Assembly: GCA_030248215.1 (NCBI GenBank)
Contig: JASANG010000244.1
Span: forward strand, 1 to 64,000
Direction: 5' to 3'
Origin: Enoplolaimus lenunculus
Lineage: Eukaryota > Nematoda > Enoplea > Enoplida > Thoracostomopsidae
DNA length: 64,000 nucleotides
Made by a program: the position numbers and the translations under genes. Positions 12,931-23,800 of this stretch are shown one piece after another; the stretch's first letter is position 1; every line of letters starts with the position of its first letter. The notes beneath the pieces were generated by a model. It was not told the DNA's origin, made no database searches, and worked only from the letters and a program-made list of their open reading frames with translations.

Positions 12931-13304
12931 TGGCTGGGTTTCCAAAACCCTACTTAAGTACTACTTCGTACTTAAGTACGTGCAAGTAGTTACTTATCGA
13001 TTTTGTCGTTTTTCAAAGCGTACTTAAGTTAAGTAAATACTTAAGCCGCTGACTAAATTTGACAGATTCCAAATTTACCTTTCATGCATAAGTACTAACC
13101 TTAGTCTAATTGAAAATATAGACTCAGGGTGACTAATTAATATAAAGCAAAACTATTACTGTTTTGATGTAGACAATGGCTGGCATTTGACGTTTATTTG
13201 ATTTTGCTCGAAATTTAAGTATTTACATAAGTTGCCCACTTAAGTAATTACTTAGTAAGTATAACTTAAGTATATAATTAAGTAAGGTTTCAGAAACACA
13301 GCCA
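12931..13304. mobile_element. MITE with TGGCTGGGTTTC inverted ends
   Basis: The left end TGGCTGGGTTTCCAAAACC is mirrored by the right end, whose reverse complement is TGGCTGTGTTTCTGAAACC. Both are followed inwards by self-complementary TACTTAAGTA-type runs, so the whole piece can fold into a long hairpin. An AT dinucleotide flanks both sides, but the target duplication is not certain. Confidence 0.6.
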
Positions 13305-13855
13305 ATATAACCAGCCCAATTTTTAGAGTATTCCTGTTTCCTTTTAATACCATAGATCTATTTATTAACGGGGTAAAAAAGATTGTGTCAAAATTAATAT
13401 ATCGTATATCAAAAGGATAACTCACTTTGTCGTTCTCATCCTGTTCAATTTATTCAACTCCGTTCACATTTCTTTCGTTTCGATTTGGTTGTTGGAAGTT
13501 TGAGCTATGAGGTATAATTCAGGTTAAAATTGATATTTACACATTATTGTATTAATGTGAACAGGACGTCTGCTGTTTTGTTTGTCTGTCCAGATCCCAC
13601 TCTCCGGCTGTTAGGTTATGGACTGTTATTTATTTTTCAACACATTACCTTTCTTCACTTTGAACCCTGCACAATTTACTCAAACCATTGTCTTCAAACT
13701 ATTTTGAAAACTTAAGTTGCTTCTATTAATATGGGTTATATATTCTTGGAATAACTACATTGTGCATTGAAATTTTGAAAAACATTAAACCGTTGAACGA
13801 TATTTTAGCGATGAACTTTTGCTCACTTAATATTTTCTATTTCGTCTGAGATCAA

Positions 13856-13918
13856 GCAAAGACTCGAACCGCCAGACCGTCAAGTTGGCGTTTCGTGTAC
13901 TACTCGGCTATAAAGCAG
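13856..13918 (-). repeat. tRNA-like promoter module (tRNA-derived SINE head or relic)
   Basis: On the minus strand there is an A-box-like TAGCCGAGTAGTACACG followed by a B-box-like GGCGGTTCGAGTCT at tRNA spacing. The cloverleaf does not close convincingly, so it is more likely a SINE head or a tRNA relic than a working tRNA gene. Confidence 0.4.
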
Positions 13919-13974
13919 GATGTAAACGGATGGTTAAGAATAATGAAAACGCATACGGATAGCAATCAAAATAA

Positions 13975-14642
13975 TGTCACTCACACGTTACCGTTTGTAG
14001 GTTGCGCACAAATAAAGTCCACCCTGTTCTGCTGAAACGGTATGGACGTCCATACCGTCTACCAGTCCTACGTTTTGTCCACTGGCGACATAGCTAATAA
14101 GCGGACATTTATGAGTTCAGCGCAACGGTGTGCGGACAAAATTTATGTGGCAATAACGGTGTAGCTAGCTAAAGTTTTAAATGTTAGTTCTTACATATGC
14201 CACAAATTTTAAAAGTAGCTAATATGCGCGAAATCATTTAAAATGTTTGTAAAAGTTCAGTTCTGAGCTGGACTGGGGTATATTTGGCGTCAGGGCTCAA
14301 AAATGATAAAAATTTTAATGCACTTGGCTACAGTAACGTTTTGGATTTTGCAATCTTAAATGCTGACATCTCAATTTAGAGCACCAAAGATGCGTTTTAC
14401 GTCGGCTAAAACATAATGCAACTTTAATCAATTTGAAACATTTAGTATTGTATAAGTCGCATAAAAACACTGTATCGGACATACATTAGAAATATTGATA
14501 GCTATGCGGACATTTTTCCCTCAGAACAACGGTATCGAAATGTCCGCTTTTATAGTTCAAGTAGCGGCGGACATTTATTTAGCTAACTATACTGTAGGAC
14601 GTTACTCGTGCGCAGAGTGCTTTTAGTAACGTGTGACTGACA
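13975..14642. mobile_element. 668-bp non-autonomous element, PIF/Harbinger-like
   Basis: The ends TGTCACTCACACGTTAC and, on the other strand, TGTCAGTCACACGTTAC form terminal inverted repeats, flanked on both sides by TAA (13972-13974 and 14643-14645). A 3-bp TAA duplication is typical of PIF/Harbinger. Another left end, also preceded by TAA, lies at 3175. The interior contains further inverted pieces around GTCCTACG and AGCTAA but no transposase. Confidence 0.7.
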
Positions 14643-14689
14643 TAACATAAATGGATATTGAAACTAAAAGTTTCAAAATGTTTTGTTTT

Positions 14690-14900
14690 TGCCACCACTA
14701 TTGAGGCATGCAAACATTTACCGGGCTTTATAACGTTTTAACGAAAACATAGTGGACGCACCGAATTTTTTAACATTTTGGATGAATTTCGTAATATTTG
14801 TTTCATTTCGAACAATTGCAGCATATCTGTAACGAAAAATTTGTGATATATATACGTCATTATAATTACCTATTTTGAACGTAAAACAACAGATTTTTTT
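14690..14900. repeat. Dispersed repeat shared with 37220-37400
   Basis: The stretch beginning near TTGAGGCATGCAAACATTTA and running through CAATTGCAGCATATCTGTAA is repeated with moderate divergence at 37220-37400. It is probably the interior of a larger CAGGGT-ended element family, since the second copy sits downstream of such an end near 36703. Confidence 0.6.
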
Positions 14901-15051
14901 GTTATTTCTACAACGGAAACACACGGATTTTACTGGAAACGGAAACGGATATCCAGTTACACCGTGCTATAAGAAGCTTGGACTGTCTTATATCTAGTGG
15001 TGATTTCGTCATGCGCGAACGAAAAATATTTGTTAACCACTGTAGACTGTC

Positions 15052-15103
<52 letters not shown>

Positions 15104-15110
15104 GTTGTTG

Positions 15111-15157
<47 letters not shown>
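15052..15157. repeat. ATT trinucleotide microsatellite with a GTT core
   Basis: About 35 triplets, ATT throughout except four GTT units near 15103-15114. The poly-Ile and poly-Leu frames through it are artefacts of the repeat. Confidence 0.97.
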
Positions 15158-17616
15158 TCACTTTAAAACGCACAGTATTTTCGCATATTTAATACATGCT
15201 AGTTCGATCTGGTGGATTTTCACAGAGCGTTTACCCGATTTAATCTAATTTGGTACAAACAGTATCAACGAGAAAATACACGATGTTCAGGAGTGCAGCC
15301 ATATTTCTGTTAACAAAGTCGTGGCTTTCTCCAATGCCTTCCCCAAGTTTATTTCTCGTTAAGAACTGTTAGCTGGGGCAAACAAACTTTAACGCGATTC
15401 TATTCAGCTAAAATTTTGGCTGTGCTCGTGATGTACAACTTCACTGTAGGTTGTATATTAGTGGAATTTATTTTCAGAACTATTCCCAGTTTGTTTTGAA
15501 TACGCTGTCTCTCAGTATTTTGTAATGTTTTGTAAACTGCTACGGCATCGCTGTGAGTTCAGTAAAGTTTAAGCTTTCAAAGCTTCGCTCTCGAAGCATA
15601 TGATATATAATTTGTAAGCAATAAACATGTACTGGTCAAACACATAAAAGTCAGAAGACATATTATGAGCAGATCTGAGGCAGGCTGGTTCAGCTGGCCT
15701 CCGTAGAAAAGACAGGCTAACGCCAGACCCGTAGCCAGCTCCCATTGCTAGAAGGGGCTAGAAATTTTTTCAGCCGCTTCTAAAATGTTTCCACTCAACA
15801 TGTTGGGGTCTTTACGGGCTTTATTATCAGCTATTAAACAGATTCATGTAGGATAGCACACGCTAGCCACACAGCAGGGGTTGAGTCCCATTGTTTATGG
15901 TCGCACGCATTACCTGTTAAGGCCCGCTTTTGGCTAAAGTTACCCAAATACGAAGTTTTCACCTCATAGGTGTACCTACCAAGGTTGTGTGAGTTCACTA
16001 TCTTTCCCACTTTTTTGGCAGAGCGTCTATCAACTACGTTAACAACCCTTGTTTTCGGTTGATAAAGGAATTGAGGTCAATACAATGTGTAATTTTTTGC
16101 CTGCGAGGCAATGATCCAACACCAATATATAGCGTAAACATAACGACACGGCCTTGTGAATGTGTTTATTCCACACTGACCCACTCTGTCATTGGCTCCG
16201 ATGTTCCAACCTCAATCAATGAACAAAAATGGTTTCAATCGTTAAAAGTTGGCTGAGTTTTCACGAGTAAAGTTGGTAACTCGATTTTGCCAAGGCTCAC
16301 AGCTGACTTTATAGACAACAGTACATTATATACACGCTTCTGGTCTACCCGCCACGTGAAACACTACATGATTTAAAAATCAGTTGCACACTGTTGTCAG
16401 ACTGATTATCCACTACAACATCGGCGTTGTCGGATAGGATCAATGTTTGATAGAGAAATCTAGCTTCAAACATCGAACTTTTCTTCATTGGAGTCTCGCA
16501 ATTCTATTTCGCTGGAATTTAATACAAAAACTGCATTTATCTTCTAGCTCGCTTCGTTCCGAAGTTTCCTTTATGGTTTTTGATCTGTTGTTGCCGGCTG
16601 CGCGAAACGTATCTTTTACGTACTCTCGCAAACAGATGCAGTCTAAGCTGAGATCCTTTATTGGAATATACACCAATATGTGTCCGGCTTCTGGCTCGCT
16701 GTGATCAAACGGATTTTTCAAATGATGTTTATGTCGAGCAGGGTTCAGTCAGGCATACATCACTATATACAAATGGAATAACGTTCAACTTATGTCTGAG
16801 TCCGTCGGTCAAAAAAACTTTCGGTATACACTTTGGTGCCACATTTCATGAATTGTGTATGTATGCTCCCCTCATAAGAAGTTATTGAATTCGCCCCTGA
16901 GAGTAAAGCCGACATATACTTTGTTCAATGCTTGTCCCGTCCTTACTATTCAAATCATGGCGCTTCACCTGTAAATTTACGTAGTTTCAAAAAACACCAC
17001 CTGGTTATTTCGGTGTTAAAAGTGCAATTTAGAAAAATTCGATGTTTATAGTAACTTTGTGAGTTCTTTTATTTAAAATCATGACATTTTCTCTCAAACG
17101 TACAGAATTTCAAAAAATTGCAATGATTCGACGCGACTTGTTTGACTTTAATACTTGTATGTGAACACTATCCACGTCAGTTTATGAAGCATTGCAGTAA
17201 ACAGCAAATTTTGTACTTAATCCCGTTGAAGGCTTTAAGGCCTACGATTGATATGCCAATTGTGTTGGTCAGTGCCATTTTTGCCAAAGCAAACCAGTGC
17301 ACGTGAGAGATTTGGTGCAATCTCACTAATTTGAATTTTTTCCCAAAACCAGGAGCGTAAGTATACAAAGGGAAATATATTATACTCAAAATCTCTAAAA
17401 ACTCGTATAAACGATATTACGGGCTGTACAATAGCGTGCATAAACTTATTTCGCTTGCTACGCTTGCTCGCAAAAAAACTTTTCGACGTGGTTGTCCCAT
17501 CCCGAAATGAAATCCTGGTTAATACACCGTGTCAGATCTGCACCGTCGGGACGACCGCTTTCTCCAAAGTACTGCGAGTATATTTGGTTTTTCTCCTAAT
17601 TTTCTCCGAAGCATAT

Positions 17617-17689
17617 AACCACGCCGGGAATCGAACCTCGGACCTGTCGCTCACGAGTCAAGCGCGCTACCCATCACACCACGCGGCCG
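17617..17689 (-). repeat. tRNA-like module, probably a tRNA-derived SINE head
   Basis: Read on the minus strand it begins GGCCGCGTGGTGTGATGG and has a B box GAGGTTCGATTCCCGG. The acceptor arm can pair with several G-U pairs and the D arm closes, but the T stem has mismatches, so I do not call a working tRNA. Confidence 0.5.
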
Positions 17690-17800
17690 ATATCCTAATT
17701 TCCTCTGGCGCTACATGTGCACGAGTATGTATATGTCTTAAAACATTAGTCACTCTGCACATACACAAGCCGCGTATATATTCACACACCGCGGTCTATA

Positions 17801-17830
17801 TTTTTTTCAGGCAACTAAAACTAAAGACCG
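17801..17830 (+). promoter_or_regulatory. Splice acceptor and short 5' leader before the EXTL3-like start codon
   Basis: A strong acceptor (TATATTTTTTTCAG, ending at 17810) lies only 20 bases before the chosen ATG. It is either the end of an intron in the 5' UTR or a site for spliced-leader trans-splicing. No upstream exon with a matching donor was identified. Confidence 0.5.
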
Positions 17831-20800
17831 ATGAAATGTTTGAAGACATTCAAGCGTAAGCTACTACGTTTACTGTTCAACAATAATCGGCATAAAATAA
17901 TATTTAGTGAAAGAACCGGGTACTACAACAGATCGTTGTTGGCATTGTTGTGGCGCAACATCAGTTTAATACAGTTGTCTGTTACGCATAGTATAACAAC
18001 CATGATCATTGTTGTAATAGTGATTCAGTTATTTTTACTGTACCATGCAATTAGTCCTTCAGGTTAGTAATTTTTTTCGGTTTTGTGCTGAAACGGTATT
18101 TGAAACGTTAAACTCTGTTTCAGTTCGATATATTTGTATTCAGGTGCAATGCGCGATGATGTGGTATATTAAAGATTAATAAAAACATTAGGCCAATGTT
18201 AAAAGAACATGGGCGGAACAGTATTATAAGCATATTCCTAAGCGTAAGCCTAAGCCTAAGACAAAGCCAAGCAAAAAATCAGTCTAAAACTTAAGCTTAC
18301 TCTGTTGCAGTCCTACAGAAAAACGTTCCACCCATGATCTTTACATGGGCCAAACATTATAACGAAATAGTAAAATAAATGGGCTTAGGGTTTGTTTTCC
18401 GTTCGTGTTTTCTGGCATAGAAGTCGATTCTCGGCGATGTTTTGCGAAAATTTAATTCCTGTGGGAATCGAGCAAAAATGAATATTTGCAAGTAAAGTAC
18501 AAAACACTAAAGAATTTTTTACAGCGTATATACAACCGAATGAAAATAATTGAACTCAAAGCGAAATGAGATCGTGCTTTACTTGAGGAATTGTGCGACA
18601 ACTGAGTAGGCAATTGGACAAATCTTGTATCAGAGAGTCGGACCCGTATGGAGAGGGCGGGGGGTGGTTGAGGTAATACACACTCAGCTATTATGATCAA
18701 GTCGCCCGAAAAGTTTTCGGCCTGGTTTTAAGTTAATTGCAGAATTCCAGCATGATCTCGACTTATTTTTTGCCCGTTTTAATATTAAGGCTCTATATAA
18801 ATCCGTCAGGCTATATAAATTCGTGTAAATGCGGTATTTTTAGGTATTTATTGTTCTATCTTTGCTTCTTGTGTACGCCTTTAAACGAAAAAGTTTCAGT
18901 TTACTATCCATAACTCCTTCTCACATTGAGTTGCCTATAGGCAACTCAGCGCAGTGTATATACGGTAAATAACATATATCGCACCGTGTTTAACAATTGC
19001 AACACGTACACATAGTACTAAATCACCACAAGACGTGAGAGCCCCCTCGATCTCGAGCGTCAAGCTCCTATAGCGGAGTGGTGATGGTATACACCTCCCA
19101 CGCCAGTCACCCGAGTTCGAATCCTAGCATAATAGTAGGTCTCAGGGGAAATAGAAAATATTCATCTGAGAAAGAGTTAATTGCAGAAATTGACAGCCGC
19201 CCTCCATCAACGTTATTAGCGCATTTATCATATAGCAAAGACCACCAAGACGTTCGACGTAATCAAGCACCACAGCGTGGTTTAATTTCGTTCATAAATA
19301 TTAACGAAACAACATTCAATGCCACGATATGGGAACCATTTTTGCTTGCGAAAACGGAAATTTTGCGCGAATTGTACATGCTCGCAAAAACGTATAATAC
19401 ACGTAATGTAAGTGCGGCCGCGAAGTTTGTCATAAGGACGTTTTATTTTTCTAACCAAATACACGGGCCCGTAGCCAAGGGGGGCCAGGGTGGGGCGCAT
19501 TCCTCTCTGGAATTTTTTAGCCCCCATAGAAAGTTTTCAACCTTGCGTGCAACTCACTGAATACCGTTGAATGCCCCTCTTGAAAAATTTTTAGCCTTCC
19601 CTAGCAAGGTGAGCTGGCTGCGGGCCTGCAAATACAATAGAGGTATTCGAAACTTTTTAAGGATTGAGATGAATTTGGTTATTTTTGGCATCAAATTGAA
19701 CTATTCCAGCACATATTCTGTTAGCATTCCAGAATCAATTCGGTTTATTGAAGCAGTGGCTCTTTATATGTGCCTAAAACATCAGAAGATACATTTTTTA
19801 CAGTTGTGAGTTTTACGCCCGAATCAAGCTGAATTGTGAGAGGAACAGTTTTAATTTTATCATTTACTCAATTTTCTGGTAAGCCACTTGCTAATTCAAT
19901 TAAAAATATTGTATGGTGTTAGCGAAAATCGCACGAAAACGATTATTTATACTGACAGCTCAAATCGGTTAGTGATTTCATTAAATTACGTTAATTGTAA
20001 TGGTGTCGATGGGTACCTTTTTCGTTGGGCGTGGAAAACCTGTTTGAAGATATGACTTGCTGCATTGTATAACATGGGGAGTCAAATTGAGTCTCTCGGA
20101 AACAGGCTTTTCCTGACTGCACATACTGAGTCAAATTTGACTCCGCAGAGTCAACAGTGAATCGAATTTGACTCCGGCGGAGTCAAATTTGACTCAGTTT
20201 GTGTAGTCAGGAAACGCCTGTTTCCGAGAGAGTGAAGTTGACTCCCCATTTTTTACAGTGCGGCGAAAACGGCTTGGTCCGCGCATATTGTTCCTCTTCC
20301 ATCTCTAGCTTGGCTTCTTGCTTTTTTTCGTTCGACAGGTGTCTCCTACTAATATATATTGCGGAAACCGTAGGTTACCTTTCGCTGAGTACCCTTAAAC
20401 TGGAAAGGAATAATATCTTTAAAATAGAAACGCTTGACTTTTTAGCACTCCGCTGTATAACGAGCTTTCGGTAACAATACTGCTAAGACAATGAAATGAT
20501 TTTGTTTTTATTTTTAGTATTCTGAAGACGAAATGAATCTCTACAAATTTCGACCAAATCTATTGAATCCGTACGAAAAAGCATGGGGCCGCTCAATGCG
20601 AGCCATTTCTGATTCAAAGGTATGACAACCTTCCAACAGTTTTTTGCTTCAACCCTTTCATGTTTACTGAAAGAGAATAGTAAATTCTGCATAAATTTAC
20701 TACCATAGCCATGTAATTATTCTGAACTGCAATTCTAAACAAAGAATAAGTTTTCGGTTATTAACATAAAAGAGCTTTCTTCAGCTTTACTTATACATGA

Positions 20801-23800
20801 AATCGATTCGTTCATTTTAAATGAAAGAAAAGGATAACATCTTCATTTAGATTATAAAGAAGTTTCTTGAATACAAGAAATTGTTTCGCTTTTAGATTGA
20901 CTTACAAGCAAGGTCAAAACTTTTCTAGAAGAGGGCTAATATAGAAACTCGGCCCTCAGTGCCCATCTGGCTACAGGCTTGTTACAAAGACGCTTTTCGA
21001 TTTTTAACAGTACAAAGCAATGTTCGAATTTGGACCAATATATAACTCAATAGCAATCAATTTCAGCAATTATATAGCACGATAAGAAACCGAAAATGGC
21101 CAAATATGAGACTACCGTCAACTTTGAGCCACCTCCACGCACCATCATCAAGTGACGCCAAACCACACGCGTTAGTTTCAAGATTCGATTACAGTAACTC
21201 ACCAACTATTCGCCATCGGCCGTGTGACATGGCAAGCTGTTTTGATTTTTCTCAATGCTCAATACTGAAACAATTTTCGGTTTCGCTATATCATGATGCT
21301 AAATTAGCAGAACCACTGTTGTATTCCCGTCTTTTGTCAACAATTTCGTACCTATACCCAGTAGTTGATGATGGTAATGACAGTGGTTGCATGCGTTTAG
21401 TTATTTTATCAGTTGAACATTGCGCAAAAGAATTTAGCATCAATTTTACCGGTCTTCAAACGCATCTCCGCTCTTTGCCGTACTGGGGCGCGCGAGGCCG
21501 CAATCACATAATTGTTGCGGTACTGAATGACTCCAGCGTCGAAGGAAACATCAACAGCATGACGACATATTTAAGCTATTTACTAGCAGCGATAGATTTT
21601 CAAGACGCTATACTAATTTCGCCAGTGCGCCTAAAACGTGGTGATTTCCGGCTAAAATTTGACATTTGGGCATCGGCACCTGGAAACGGGACCAGTCCCG
21701 AATTATGGTCAACGTTTCCTCGGTTACTTCCGCTCTACAGGAAATATTTTGTTCATTTTGAAACGAACACGAGCCCTATAACACACGTCAAAGAAGTCAA
21801 GTGGAAAGTGGTTATCGAACATTTAGCATCCACTGACTTGCATTCAAATAATTATTTCAACCTAAACTGTCACTATAATCATACCGAAAACCTTGAATTG
21901 TTTGCGTTATGTTTGAATCGAACCGGACTTATTGCCAATCTTAAAAATTCGATGTTTACACTTGTTCCGTTGAATCCAACAGGTAAAAACGTCCGAATGC
22001 CTAATAATTTGACGCAGGCCAGTAGATAGCTTTATTAAACATTCTCGGAAATGGAAGGCTTTTGGTTTTCGGTTGAAGCCTAAGTTTATGTGTAGAAATG
22101 TAATAAACATTAGTATGGGAAGGAAATATTCGCTTTCTATCCAATTATATTAACGCTCGAGTAGTTGATAAAACGTAATAAAATTTTGACATCACGGATA
22201 TTATAATTAAATTGGATTTGATAACATATTTTGTTCATTCAGACGGATCAGTATTACAATACTCGACTACTGTACGAATACTGGACGCACTTCAAACGGG
22301 TGCAATCCCAGTCATAATTGGAGATGCGACGGCTCACATGATGTTTGATGAAGTGATTGATTGGAATTTATGTTCAATAAGAATTGCTTACCCTCGACTG
22401 CTTCAATTATTTGAAATACTTGACAGTTATGGCGAAAACGAAATTGTACAACTTCGACTTCAAGGTTTGTTGTTTGTTTTTGGTGCCAACCGCAACGAAA
22501 ACAGAGGCTTCTGGGATGGTAGTTGACACCAAAAGAAACACAAACGGAATGTCGTTGACAACCATAATAATTCACTAAAATTTTATAAAGTGTGTTGAAA
22601 TTTAAAATATTCGCATAAAAACGCGCTTGTGTTTTTGTTCGGTTTGCTCGTTTTAGTGTCAAAAATATGCTGATTCTACTGATTACTGCCCCCAATCTGT
22701 ACATGAGCCAAACTGCAATAGATTTAACATACTTGAAAACTATTTTAGGCCGTCAAATCTACGAACGTTATCTGCATTCGTTTGAATCTATGGTATCCAC
22801 AGCATTGAAAGTGATTCGCTACAGGATTGTGCTGCCAGGCCGGCCTCCGTCCGCTAGCTCAAACGCCGTTGCTGTATTTGTTAATAAAGAGAACAGTTCG
22901 TCGCTGTTTGTTAATCGAGCGCCTGTACAAATGCGAGACGAGTATGTCGGCAAAATTCAACTCCCATTTGCGCAGCTAACATTTGAGTCTAATTTTAGTC
23001 AGCTGACATTCAAACCAAGATTTGCATGGAATGTCAATTACTTGACAGATCACAATTACGAACAAACTCCGTTTAGGCCGATGTTTGTGCCTGATCAGAT
23101 ATACCGTGGTAAGGGCAAGCCAAGCACAATTAGGTAGTAACTTTTAATACAATATTTTGATATGTGTACTTAAGTATGTTAAAGAATTCGTCCATACGCA
23201 GGGAAAATGGCCTGGGTGTCTCTCATTGATCCTCAAACGCAACCTTTGTACTTTATACTCCAATAGCATGTGTGTATTCAAGGGGCGGTTGTATATGCTA
23301 GAAAAAACATCAAAATGATCGTTGTTTGGGTCAAAGTCTGTTAAATTTAAGTTTAACCATCGAACATTATTCTTGAAGTTTATTACAATTTTGTTGGTTA
23401 ATTTTTTGGCACTTGTTTGCATCAATAAAGCAACAAATGATTTCATGTATTTATTAATTTCAGGTACAAGTCATATGTTTAAACCAATTCCTAGGTTGCA
23501 AAAAATCACAGGATCATGTTTTCATAACGCGCTTGGCTCAAATATGCCTGTTGAACAATTTACTAGTAAGCTCATTTGGATTAACAAGCTGGTTGAGATG
23601 GCGTGACTTATGATGCATGATATTAAATTAAGCAGATAATATACATTATTTCAAAGATGCCAAAAAGTATTTACAGAATGGTGCAACTGGAAACCTTTGT
23701 ATATTTAAGCTTTTTTACAGGTAGGTATATATACCAAAAAATTAAAATTAAAACAAATTTGCACTTACAGCCACTTACTCAAATTATTTAACTGGTTTTC

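Larger units (their letters stand above)
11358..17810. other. Repeat-rich gap between the BEL element and the EXTL3-like gene
   Basis: I see no convincing host gene. The gap holds a 34-bp minisatellite (12493-12831), two MITEs (12931-13304 and 13975-14642), a dispersed repeat at 14690-14900, an ATT microsatellite (15052-15157), a fragment near 15713 similar to the MITE at 19464, and two tRNA-like modules (13856-13918 and 17617-17689). Paired overlapping frames around 16450-16720 are not recognised and probably chance. Confidence 0.6.

Noticed and set aside
14978-15248. Poly-Ile and poly-Leu proteins
   Set aside because: They are translations of the ATT microsatellite.
16447-16721. Paired sense and antisense frames near 16.5 kb
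   Set aside because: Neither resembles a known protein. Mutual overlap of similar length is common by chance, and no supporting signals were seen.
17617-17689. A functional tRNA gene on the minus strand
   Set aside because: The T stem has mismatches and the anticodon arm does not close cleanly, so a SINE head or relic is more likely.
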